A DNA stretch of 33,237 nt. Source: CAYFMS01 sp964491425 (GTDB taxonomy: Bacteria > Patescibacteriota > Patescibacteriia > UBA9934). Shown here piece by piece: positions 14,249-21,326 of the stretch. The position numbers and the translations under genes are program-made. Under the pieces are notes generated by a model. The model was not told the DNA's origin and did not search any database. It was given only the letters and a program-made list of their open reading frames with translations. How positions within the stretch are numbered: the stretch's first letter is position 1; each line of letters opens with the position of its first letter. The stretch covers positions 1 to 33,237 of the forward strand of contig CAZBFR010000002.1 of the NCBI GenBank assembly GCA_964491425.1. Direction: 5' to 3'.

Positions 14249-17207
14249 ATTCTGCTGGAGGTGTTGGCGGGGCCTCCTCAAGGGGTTCCGGGACCGGCAC
14301 CGCGTCACGGACGATAACGCGAATTGGAGAACCGTCGATTCGTTGACCTTGTGGAGTGTAGCTCGCCGTCGAGAGAAGGTAGAGACCGACCGCGCTTGGC
14401 GTCCAAGGCACGCTAATGATTGGTGCGGGCTCCGAGGCCTGGTAGAGGTAGGTGCGCTCTCCGGTAGCATGGTTTGTAAGGATAAGGTTTACGGATGCGA
14501 CCCCGCTACTTTGCGGGCTTTCAATGATAATCATGTACGGATCTCCTCCACGTTCGATTACTTGGTTATCAAACGGGTTAGAGATTGTGTATGGAGGAAC
14601 AGCACCCGTTCCCTCGACGACACTTAACGTAACCGAATCCGTGTTTTTATTATCAACATCGTCGTAGGCGGTAACGGTGAGCGTGTGGACCCCTGCGGTA
14701 ACCCATGTTGGAAGCTCAAACGAGAAGTTTTCGGTAGGTTGTGAGGTTGTGACGAAAAGTCCGTCGATCGCGTACTCAAGGCGCGAGACTCCGCGAGGGG
14801 CGGAAGAGCGTGTTTCGATCGTAACGATACGTGCGACCGAGTCCCCGTTGCGAGGGGAGCGAATCGAAATGTCCGGGGTGTTTTGTGGGACGTGGACATC
14901 GTCGTATTCTGTAGGGATCTCACAAGTTTCCATTGGGGCCTCGCCTTCCTTGAGGTTTGCATTATGTTCGGCGATGTAGGTTTGCACACCCGCCTCCCAG
15001 TTCGCGTAGTAAGGGTGGTTCTCGGGGTTTTGAAGGGCTGGTCCCGTAGGGTTTGACGGGTTAATAAAGTGCAGTTCGTTGTGGTAGGTTCCGCAAACCT
15101 TTACCTCACGCATGTGCGCAGGCGTAAACTCGGTCGCAAGCTTTCCACTTACCGTATCGATCTCAACTTGTTGGCTTGGAAGAACGCCGTCAATCATTTG
15201 ATTACCCGTTGCCGGAATTTGCGGAGGGATAAAACTCTCAACGGGGGTTCCCGCGAGTGCGCGACGCATATATTCGTTCCAAATCGGCATCGCGACAGCG
15301 CCTCCTCCGGCGGAATTCTTCATAGGCTTACCGTCCGTATTTCCCGCCCAAACAACGGTTGCAAGCGACGGCGTATATCCCGCGGCCCAAGCGTCTTTAT
15401 TGTCATTTGTCGTTCCGGTTTTTGCAGCGACAGGGCGTCCCGGAAGCGTTAAGAGGTTTCCGGAGGCTCCGAAAATATATTGACGAGCGGCGTGGTCCGA
15501 TAGAACGTTACTTACCATTCTCGCGATATTTGGTTCAACGATCTTTTTTCCCTCAACTTCTTTCCACTCTTGCAAAACTTCACCCTTGGCATCCGTGACC
15601 TTGAGAATGGAAACTGGGGCAAACTGTACGCCGTCGTTAGCGAACGTCGCGTAGGTGTTTGCATGCTCAAGCGGAATAACGTTATTTGCCCCGAGGACAA
15701 ATGACAAACCAATACGTGAGCGATCTGTAAACGTTGTGTAGCCAAAGCGCTCGGCGAACGCAACGCCGTTTTCAATTCCGAGAAGCGCGAGCATCTTTAC
15801 CGCAGGAATGTTGAGCGATCCTTGGAGGGCTTTGCGAATCGAGATGGGCCCGAACTCACTTCGCGTAAAGTTTTGCGGGTTATACGGTCCGGTTGTTGAC
15901 GGGAATGTCGTTGGAGCGTCCCAAAGAATCGTATTTGGCGTGTAGCCTCGTTCAAAGCCTGCCGCGTAAAGAATCGGCTTCATACTCGATCCCGGCTGGA
16001 GGGCGCGAAGGGTTACGTTAACCTGACCGTCAATTTCATCGTCGAAGTAGTCGGCGGATCCGACCATTGAGAGGATATGACCATTATTTGGATCAATTGC
16101 GACAAGTCCAGCATTATTAAAGCCGTAGGCTTCACCCTTCGTCTCCTTGTTAGCCGTTACGACTTCCTGCGCGACAAGTTGTTTATCGTAATCAAGCGAC
16201 GTAATAACTTGAAGCCCGCCCTGCTCGACAAGTTTCTGTCCGTACTCGGTTTCGAGTTGTTCTTTAACCCAAAGAACGTAGTGCGGAGCAGTGATATTTC
16301 CAACGCGCGGTTTAAGCGTGATTTCCTTTAGTTTTGCCTCACCCGCCTCTTCTTCGGTTATGTAGCCGTGCTCAACCATCTTATCAAGGACCCGGTCACG
16401 ACGTGCCTTAAGGAGATCGGTGTTGTTGCTATAGGTTGTTGGTTTTTGGATAAGTGCGGCAAACATTGCGGATTCGTCGAGAGTAAGCTCCCACGCGTGT
16501 TTATCGAGGTATTTTTGTGAAGCGGTTTCAATTCCATAGTAGTTTGACCCGTAGCTCACCTCGTTAAAATACATCTGGAGGATTTCATCCTTGCTGTAGC
16601 GACGCTCGATCATAATCGAAAGAAGGATCTCCTTTACTTTTCGAGAAACACTACGCTTGTTGGTTAAGATGGCGTTTTTTACGAGCTGCTGTGTAAGGGT
16701 TGATCCACCTCCGCGGTTTCCAACAAAAATCACAGCACGTGCGATACTTGTGGGACGGATTCCTTGGTGGTCGCAAAATTTCCAATCCTCCATTGCGACA
16801 ATCGCTTGTAGCGCTTGGACGGGCACGCCCTCTGCATTAAGGGTGAGCTCCGGATCGTCGTTACAAAGCCCCCCTTGGAGTGGAAGAAGGGTACGGTTTT
16901 GTTCGTTAAACACCTCGTAGAGCAAATGCTCGCCCGTTCGGTCGTAGAGTTTTGTCGATTGTGGGATGTCTCGGATCGAAAGTTGGTTTGGATTTGGAAG
17001 ATCTTTTGCGTACCAGGCCATTAAGATCACAAGTGCCAAAAGTCCGAAGAGCCCGAGGGCGATGACCCCGAGGATAAGGTTGATATAGAAGGCTTTTCGG
17101 TCGGCGCCCTTTCGTTTTTTAAAAAGGACGAAGACGGCGCTTAAGAATTTGCTCGAAAAACGCTTGCCGTGGCGTTTAAAGGTGTGTTGGGAGGAGGGGT
17201 GTCTCAT
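14247..17207 (-). CDS. Class A penicillin-binding protein (PBP1A-like)
   Basis: Bifunctional peptidoglycan synthase, about 986 residues. After a basic cytoplasmic tail and one membrane helix (about residues 44-66) comes the GT51 glycosyltransferase domain: MEDWKFCDHQGI, GGSTLTQQLVKN, RKVKEILLSIMIERRYSKDEILQMYFN. The transpeptidase domain has all three active-site motifs: SxxK in GSSMKP, SxN in SLN (GSLNIPAVKM), and KTGT in AAKTGTTNDNKDAWAAGYTP. The C terminus adds Ig-like beta domains (around SIRSPRNGDSVARIVTIE and DQVIERGGDPYMIIIESP) and ends in a P/E-rich tail. A longer frame starts at 17237, but ATG 17207 lies about 4 nt after the start predicted from a TATACT at 17223-17218, so it is preferred. 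Divergent from the 3D-domain gene. Confidence 0.95.
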   Translation of the reverse strand: MRHPSSQHTFKRHGKRFSSKFLSAVFVLFKKRKGADRKAFYINLILGVIALGLFGLLALVILMAWYAKDLPNPNQLSIRDIPQSTKLYDRTGEHLLYEVFNEQNRTLLPLQGGLCNDDPELTLNAEGVPVQALQAIVAMEDWKFCDHQGIRPTSIARAVIFVGNRGGGSTLTQQLVKNAILTNKRSVSRKVKEILLSIMIERRYSKDEILQMYFNEVSYGSNYYGIETASQKYLDKHAWELTLDESAMFAALIQKPTTYSNNTDLLKARRDRVLDKMVEHGYITEEEAGEAKLKEITLKPRVGNITAPHYVLWVKEQLETEYGQKLVEQGGLQVITSLDYDKQLVAQEVVTANKETKGEAYGFNNAGLVAIDPNNGHILSMVGSADYFDDEIDGQVNVTLRALQPGSSMKPILYAAGFERGYTPNTILWDAPTTFPSTTGPYNPQNFTRSEFGPISIRKALQGSLNIPAVKMLALLGIENGVAFAERFGYTTFTDRSRIGLSFVLGANNVIPLEHANTYATFANDGVQFAPVSILKVTDAKGEVLQEWKEVEGKKIVEPNIARMVSNVLSDHAARQYIFGASGNLLTLPGRPVAAKTGTTNDNKDAWAAGYTPSLATVVWAGNTDGKPMKNSAGGGAVAMPIWNEYMRRALAGTPVESFIPPQIPATGNQMIDGVLPSQQVEIDTVSGKLATEFTPAHMREVKVCGTYHNELHFINPSNPTGPALQNPENHPYYANWEAGVQTYIAEHNANLKEGEAPMETCEIPTEYDDVHVPQNTPDISIRSPRNGDSVARIVTIETRSSAPRGVSRLEYAIDGLFVTTSQPTENFSFELPTWVTAGVHTLTVTAYDDVDNKNTDSVTLSVVEGTGAVPPYTISNPFDNQVIERGGDPYMIIIESPQSSGVASVNLILTNHATGERTYLYQASEPAPIISVPWTPSAVGLYLLSTASYTPQGQRIDGSPIRVIVRDAVPVPEPLEEAPPTPPAE

Positions 17208-17286
17208 AGATAAAATGAGTATAAGGATTTTTGACAAAAAAGACCATATTTGTTAACGTCATGGCTTCCCGAAAGGGAATTTTTTT
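17208..17286. promoter_or_regulatory. Divergent promoter region with 5'-terminal hairpin
   Basis: Leftward: TATACT at 17223-17218 gives PBP a leader of about 4 nt, without a good -35. Rightward: TTGACA 17231-17236, 17-nt spacer, weak TAACGT 17254-17259, predicted start about 17266. That start coincides with a hairpin TTCCC-GAAA-GGGAA (17266-17279) and T7 (17280-17286), immediately followed by the ATG at 17287. Confidence 0.5.
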
Positions 17287-17799
17287 ATGGAACACAAATA
17301 TCTGTCCTTGGCCCTTGAAGGAGGATTCTTAGCGGTTGTACTCGTATTTTTGGTAAAATTACTTATTTTTCCGGTATTCGCGGAAGAAGCGATTCCGGTT
17401 AGGGGGCAGGCGATGATCGATCTGCAAATAGAGGCGATGGATAACGAGACACGTCCCTTTGGCGAACTTACACCTGCCGAGGCACGCCCAATCGTTCCAT
17501 ACGGGAAAATGTCGATTTCGGCCTATAATTCCGTTCCTTGGCAGACCGACGCGACGCCGTGTATCGGGGCCGCTGGAACCGATATTTGTAAGAGTTTTGA
17601 GGGCGGGATGGCGATTTGTGCGGCAAATTTCGTTCCGCTTGGAACAACGCTATCTGTCGAAGGCTTAGGGCGCTGTACCGTTCTTGACCGGATGAACGCG
17701 CGGTATACGCGTCGGGTGGACTGGTTTATGGGCTACGACGTGCCGGCCGCGAAGCAGTTCGGGGTACGGACCCGCGCGGTTGTCGCCTTTTATGACTAG
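17287..17799 (+). CDS. Membrane-anchored 3D-domain (double-psi beta-barrel) protein
   Basis: Probable cell-wall-active protein. The 170 residues have one N-terminal membrane helix (about 10-31) and a C-terminal 3D-like double-psi beta-barrel: SAYNSVPWQTDATPC, then AANFVPLGTTLSVEGLGRCTVLDRMNARYTRRVDWF and AAKQFGVRTRAVVAFYD. The three Asp of the 3D motif appear in the expected order (TDAT, VLDRM, VDWF). Relatives include MltA-type lytic transglycosylases and Gram-positive resuscitation/Yui-type proteins, so glycan-strand cleavage is plausible, not demonstrated. Cys at about 98, 107, 117 and 134 may form disulfides outside the cell. No room for a Shine-Dalgarno: the ATG directly follows a hairpin plus U7. 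Confidence 0.75.
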   Translation: MEHKYLSLALEGGFLAVVLVFLVKLLIFPVFAEEAIPVRGQAMIDLQIEAMDNETRPFGELTPAEARPIVPYGKMSISAYNSVPWQTDATPCIGAAGTDICKSFEGGMAICAANFVPLGTTLSVEGLGRCTVLDRMNARYTRRVDWFMGYDVPAAKQFGVRTRAVVAFYD

Positions 17800-17818
17800 T
17801 GTTAGGATTGAAATGACT

Positions 17819-18301
17819 ATGAAAAAACTCCTTATTGCCTTTGTTGCCATTACGCTTCTTGGAGCGGGATGCCTTAAAAAAGCGGATGATTCTTATTCCT
17901 GGGCCCTCGATTTTGACCTTCCAAAGGGTTGGATTGCGGTAGCTCCTTATAGCGAACTTGGCGAGCCGATTAAAACCAACCTTCCAATTACGGAGGACCT
18001 TGCGGAAATTTTCCTCCAAACGGGAGAAAAACACATCGTTACCCTTGAAGACGACAAGATTCCGGCAGACATGTCACAGTACGGGGATTATGAAAAAGAT
18101 TCATACGTACGAATTTCTGTTATCCGTTTAAGCGAGCGTCGAATTATTCCGGCAACGGCAACCGATCTCGGAAAGGGATTTTTCAAAGAGGGTGATAAAT
18201 ATTACTTCCAAGGAAAGGACGGAAAGTATCAATTTACAATAAAGGCGGAAGGAATGGGGCTTGAGGAAGCGGAAGCGATTATTCTTTCGGCGAAGGAGTA
18301 G
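17819..18301 (+). CDS. Small lipoprotein of unknown function
   Basis: The 160-residue product begins MKKLLIAFVAITLLGAGCLKK: basic start, hydrophobic core and a lipobox (LGAGC), so it should be processed by LspA, whose gene is also in this window. The mature part (about 140 residues) is acidic and contains LDFDLPKGWIAVAPYSELGEP; no family is recognised. A second in-frame ATG 6 nt upstream (17813) is possible; a weak AGGA lies at about 17804. It falls between the 3D-domain gene (19 nt gap) and the DUF3137 gene (6 nt gap), suggesting one operon with an envelope theme. Confidence 0.8.
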   Translation: MKKLLIAFVAITLLGAGCLKKADDSYSWALDFDLPKGWIAVAPYSELGEPIKTNLPITEDLAEIFLQTGEKHIVTLEDDKIPADMSQYGDYEKDSYVRISVIRLSERRIIPATATDLGKGFFKEGDKYYFQGKDGKYQFTIKAEGMGLEEAEAIILSAKE

Positions 18302-18307
18302 TTTATT

Positions 18308-19243
18308 ATGAAACGGGAGGCGTTTGAAGCGTTGTGGGAGTCCTCCTTGAGGCGGGAACTTGAGGGCCTTGAAGAACTGCGTCTTAAAGAACGACGGGCG
18401 ATTATTATAGGTTCGATTGTAGGGGGAGCGATCGCAATTGCCTTGAGTGTGTTCGCGGCCGTGAACGAGGGGGATATTCGAATTGGTATTTTTGGGGCTC
18501 TCGCAGGGACCGGTTTGTACTATCTCTTGCATCCAATGGAGTATCGAGCGAAGTACAAGGACCTTGTGATTAAGGGGCTGATGAATCAAACGACGTATCG
18601 CTGGGAACACGAAGCGAAACGCGCGGGTCAAGACGATAAGTACGACACGCTTTTAAAAGAGTCGGGGTTGTATCGTGTCTCGGGAGCGAACAGGGCTGTG
18701 GCGGACGATGTATTTGTTTCGAAGACTACCTCACTTCACTGCGCCGAACTCCACGCTTCGGCGGGGAGCGGAAAACAAAAGAGAGATTATTTCATGGGGC
18801 TGTTTTTCGCCTTTAATCTCTCAAGGTCATTTAACGGAGAGACCTATTTACGCAAGGCGGTAAGTTACGCGGATCCGGTTGGAAGATCGGGTACCTACGG
18901 ATCGCTTAAAACGATTTCGCTCGAGTGGGGTGAGTTTGAGAGACTTCTTGAGGTGAAGTCAACCGACGAGGTTGAGGCGCGCGAGATTCTCGATCCCCGC
19001 TTCATGGCTATTTTGTATGATTGGTGGGTGACGCACAAGGCGAGCGTTCGTATCGGCTTCCACCACAATCACCTCTACTTATCAGCGGGATTTGGGAGAA
19101 ATTTATTTGAACCAAGACCATTTTCCTCAATTGAAACGCACAAAGATCAGCTTTGGGAGTATCTCGACGCCTTTCTTCTTGTTGAAAAGTTGTTCGACCA
19201 CGTTGAACACAAATATCGGCTAACGAAAAAACTCGAGGTTTAA
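18308..19243 (+). CDS. DUF3137-family membrane protein
   Basis: The 311-residue product has an N-terminal charged helix, two membrane segments (about 31-50 and 56-75), and a soluble domain resembling DUF3137: FMGLFFAFNLSRSFNGETYL, STDEVEAREILDPRFMAILYDWW, and NHLYLSAGFGRNLFEPRPF. DUF3137 proteins often accompany LemA-like genes; none is visible here. Function unknown. The stop codon lies in the loop of the terminator at 19231-19255, and its last codons belong to the 35-bp repeat found again at 20276. Confidence 0.8.
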   Translation: MKREAFEALWESSLRRELEGLEELRLKERRAIIIGSIVGGAIAIALSVFAAVNEGDIRIGIFGALAGTGLYYLLHPMEYRAKYKDLVIKGLMNQTTYRWEHEAKRAGQDDKYDTLLKESGLYRVSGANRAVADDVFVSKTTSLHCAELHASAGSGKQKRDYFMGLFFAFNLSRSFNGETYLRKAVSYADPVGRSGTYGSLKTISLEWGEFERLLEVKSTDEVEAREILDPRFMAILYDWWVTHKASVRIGFHHNHLYLSAGFGRNLFEPRPFSSIETHKDQLWEYLDAFLLVEKLFDHVEHKYRLTKKLEV

Positions 19244-19255
19244 CCCTCGGGTTTT
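19221..19255 (+). repeat. 35-bp direct repeat, copy 1
   Basis: Identical to 20276-20310 over 35 nt. This copy includes the last seven codons and stop of the DUF3137 gene and its terminator (arms 19231-19238 / 19245-19252, then TTTT). The two copies bracket the zincin gene, as expected for a target duplication or an att-type exchange next to a tRNA gene. Confidence 0.9.
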
Positions 19256-19263
19256 GTTTATAC

Positions 19264-19272
19264 TGCTACAAT
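19264..19272 (+). promoter_or_regulatory. Extended -10 promoter of the zincin gene
   Basis: TGC followed by TACAAT at 19267-19272 is an extended -10 element; the ATG at 19279 is 6 nt further, so the message would be leaderless. No -35 match. Confidence 0.55.
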
Positions 19273-19278
19273 CTAGAT

Positions 19279-20274
19279 ATGCCCCCAGAAAGATTTTCAA
19301 AAAGTCCCGAGGTTCCAAAGCGAAAATATGCGGAGGATATTTTCGATCAGCTACCGGAAGTCGAAGTTGGTGTCGAGATACCGCGGGTTTCTATTACAAG
19401 ACTAACGGCTGGAAAAGCCGTTAGTCTAAGCCTATCTGTTGCGGAAAACCTTGGTAGACAGGGATGGGACGTGGACAGTTTGAAAACTACTGGTAAAGGG
19501 GACCTCGTCATCAATCAGCGTACCGGTGAGGTATATGTGGTGGTGGAGGTCCAAAAAGGGATGCTAAAAATCCGAGAGCATGAAACGGGAATGGAGGGTG
19601 CGATCGTTGCTCGGCCTAGAAGTTTAAAAGCTCACGAGTACTTGTACAGTATTCGAACTGATTTAGGTCTTTCTAAGAAAGTTAAAGTTTATGATGCTGT
19701 CTATCTGGATCATTCGTTAGAGACCGGTGAGTTTATGGATGGCGTCGCGGGTTCCATTCCGGCACCGTGTATGGATGTATTTGATGAAATCCAAGTGCAT
19801 CCACAGAGTACCGAGAAAGCTGGCGTCTTTAAGACCGAATCAGCCCTATTTTCAGAGAGGCGTGTTTTGTCAGCATATGTTAATGACAGCGGGCACTCGA
19901 TTGATGGCGTGAGAGAAACTATTTACCACGAATTGGGTCACGCTATCGCTAAGTACCTAAAAGGGAAGGTGAATCCAGGTGAAAAGTGGAAACAAGCCAT
20001 GCGAGAAGATGGGAATGAAGTTTCGAAATACGCGGCCAAAACGAGATATCCAAAACAGAATGATAACGGTGAGATAGAAGATTTTGCCGAGGCGGTGATG
20101 ATGTATTTGGCTACTGATGGTGCAAAAGAGGGGCGAGCTCGTGTTCTACGGGACTTCTGTAAGAGTCGTTTTCAAAAACTAGACGAGGTGTTTGCGGAGC
20201 TACTGGTTAGACAGAATTCTAGTAGACTGGACGCTCTAAAAAGGAGACTATTAAAACCTATCGGATCTTTATAG
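19279..20274 (+). CDS. Putative zinc metallopeptidase (HExxH...E, lethal-factor-like)
   Basis: The 331-residue product carries HELGH at 217-221 (in TIYHELGHAIAKYL), the zincin motif, and EDFAEAVMMYL at 267-277 about 50 residues later. This HExxH plus (E/D)FAE arrangement is that of gluzincins such as the anthrax lethal factor (ATLF) clan, with E271 as likely third ligand. The N-terminal 200 residues are unassigned. No signal peptide or membrane helix is seen. Codon use differs from neighbours (AGA, CTA, TTA and GGT are frequent), and the gene lies between 35-bp direct repeats beside tRNA-Cys, so recent acquisition is likely. A 12-bp perfect hairpin occurs within codons 41-50. Substrate unknown; could be a processing peptidase or effector-like protein. 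Confidence 0.75.
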   Translation: MPPERFSKSPEVPKRKYAEDIFDQLPEVEVGVEIPRVSITRLTAGKAVSLSLSVAENLGRQGWDVDSLKTTGKGDLVINQRTGEVYVVVEVQKGMLKIREHETGMEGAIVARPRSLKAHEYLYSIRTDLGLSKKVKVYDAVYLDHSLETGEFMDGVAGSIPAPCMDVFDEIQVHPQSTEKAGVFKTESALFSERRVLSAYVNDSGHSIDGVRETIYHELGHAIAKYLKGKVNPGEKWKQAMREDGNEVSKYAAKTRYPKQNDNGEIEDFAEAVMMYLATDGAKEGRARVLRDFCKSRFQKLDEVFAELLVRQNSSRLDALKRRLLKPIGSL

Positions 20275-20275
20275 G

Positions 20276-20310
20276 TAACGAAAAAACTCGAGGTTTAACC
20301 CTCGGGTTTT
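20276..20310 (+). repeat. 35-bp direct repeat, copy 2
   Basis: Exact second copy of 19221-19255. It begins one base after the zincin stop codon and ends 3 nt before the CCA end of tRNA-Cys. In copy 2 the DUF3137 codons are present but serve no reading frame, so copy 2 looks derived from copy 1 or vice versa. Confidence 0.9.
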
Positions 20311-20313
20311 TTT
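20286..20313 (+). terminator. Terminator inside repeat copy 2
   Basis: Arms 20286-20293 and 20300-20307 (8 bp, one G-U), 6-nt loop, T7 tract. Here the T run is longer than in copy 1, so termination of the zincin transcript should be efficient. It touches the tRNA-Cys 3' end. Confidence 0.8.
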
Positions 20314-20387
20314 GGAGGCCACGGTGAGAATCGAACTCACGCATAGCGGTTTTGCAGACCGCCGAATTACCATTTTTCTACGTGGCC
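20313..20387 (-). tRNA. tRNA-Cys (GCA), CCA encoded
   Basis: On the minus strand: acceptor GGCCACG (20387-20381) pairs with CGTGGCC; anticodon stem GCGGT/ACCGC around loop CTGCAAA gives anticodon GCA; T arm GTGAG-TTCGATT-CTCAC; discriminator T and encoded CCA at 20315-20313. A promoter fits upstream on the minus strand: TTGAAA 20425-20420, 17-nt spacer, TACCCT 20402-20397. Repeat-flanked and foreign-looking genes lie on both sides, which marks this tRNA as a likely integration hotspot. Confidence 0.95.
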
Positions 20388-20467
20388 GTTGCAAGGAGGG
20401 TAACAGAATTGGGTGAAGTTTTCAAGAGCTCATTAGTTTGGGTGTGTGCTTCGGATTACATAAGTAA

Positions 20468-20500
20468 GAGCCGTCCACCGGATGATTCGGTGGGCGGCTC
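20468..20500 (-). terminator. Long hairpin downstream of the second M23 gene
   Basis: A 13-bp stem (20468-20480 / 20488-20500, one G-U) with a 7-nt loop, 43 nt beyond the M23 stop. On the minus strand it is followed by CTTACTTATG, only weakly T-rich. Probably a terminator; its GC-rich style resembles the hairpins bounding the 28.4-31.9 kb cassette. Confidence 0.5.
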
Positions 20501-20542
20501 AGAGACGGTCGACAAGCAGCTAGCGTGGGGTCGCCGGTTCTA

Positions 20543-21151
20543 TTACTTGAACCTAGGGCGCAGGCTAATGACTCCGAACTGCCCACGTCCACCGTCGCTC
20601 ATAAATGCCAGAAAGTGCAGGTGGTCTCGGTCGGTCCAACCACTCTTACCGGTCCGAGCGATGGGCTGACCCGCGTCCACGTAATCTCCGACCTTGATGC
20701 CGAACTCGCATTCGGATCCCCGCGCCAAGTGGCAGTACTGCGTCCAGTGACGATACTCGGGTGGTCCGGAATGGTGATGTGTTCGCCGTGTCGTGTGAGC
20801 AAGCGTGATGTAGTTCAGGTCATCAGCGAACTCATACGTGGGCCCGTATCGTTCGGAATCTGTCTTGACCACCTCTACTCTTCCATCGTCGGCAGCATAG
20901 ACAACGGTTCCGTCAGGAACCAGAAAATCAATGGCGTGCCTAAAGGGGCCGATGTGGCTGTTGGGACTTTGACAACAGAGGAACGGCCCTTGAAGGAACA
21001 GATCTTCCTTGGTGACGCCGGCTACTAGGGCCGGAACCGCGAGACGAAGCGTTGTGGAGTCCTGAATCGGAAAGGATAGTGGATACGGGTATTCTTGGTC
21101 AGACGCGTACAGCGGGTTTGACGCTTCGCGTAGAAGGGTTTCGTAGTTCAC
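20543..21151 (-). CDS. M23-family peptidase domain protein (no signal peptide seen)
   Basis: The 202-residue product has the lysostaphin-type fold signature: RHAIDFLVPDGTVVYAADDGRVEVV (H72, D76), TQYCHLARGS (H141), GIKVGDYVDAGQPIARTGKSG and DHLHFLAF (H177, H179). All expected zinc ligands are present. No N-terminal signal or helix is obvious, unlike the LysM/M23 protein at 7440. Start is GTG at 21151, preceded by GAGG at a normal distance. Codon use (more CTG/CAG/GTG) differs from resident genes and resembles the GC-rich cassette further right, so transfer is likely. Could be a cell-wall hydrolase delivered otherwise, or a cytosolic peptidase. Confidence 0.85.
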   Translation of the reverse strand: MNYETLLREASNPLYASDQEYPYPLSFPIQDSTTLRLAVPALVAGVTKEDLFLQGPFLCCQSPNSHIGPFRHAIDFLVPDGTVVYAADDGRVEVVKTDSERYGPTYEFADDLNYITLAHTTRRTHHHSGPPEYRHWTQYCHLARGSECEFGIKVGDYVDAGQPIARTGKSGWTDRDHLHFLAFMSDGGRGQFGVISLRPRFK

Positions 21152-21235
21152 GATAAACCTCGGGAGTTAGTGGATGGCGCCCATTTGTATGAACGCAGGT
21201 GTAAGTTATAGGCTTACTTATAAACTTGCAAACAG

Positions 21236-21267
21236 TTGGCAATTTGTTGTAGAATTGTATTCTACAA
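21236..21267 (+). promoter_or_regulatory. Promoter with 9-bp palindromic operator upstream of TrmB-like gene
   Basis: TTGGCA 21236-21241, 16-nt spacer, TATTCT 21258-21263. A perfect inverted repeat TTGTAGAAT-TGT-ATTCTACAA (21247-21255 / 21259-21267) covers the spacer and the -10 box, an ideal place for repression. Autoregulation by the TrmB-like protein is the simplest reading. Confidence 0.65.
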
Positions 21268-21326
21268 AAAGTATTATTAAAGTCCAATATAGTTGTAATT
21301 TATTAAAAAGTGTTGAAAAACAATCT

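Noticed and set aside
19221..20310. Insertion sequence or integron cassette
   Set aside because: The insert has no transposase or integrase and no terminal inverted repeats; only direct repeats flank it, so it is left as an unexplained insert.
21174..21326. N-terminal extension of the TrmB-like gene from 21174
   Set aside because: It would translate through the promoter and palindromic operator; the family N terminus begins at 21327.
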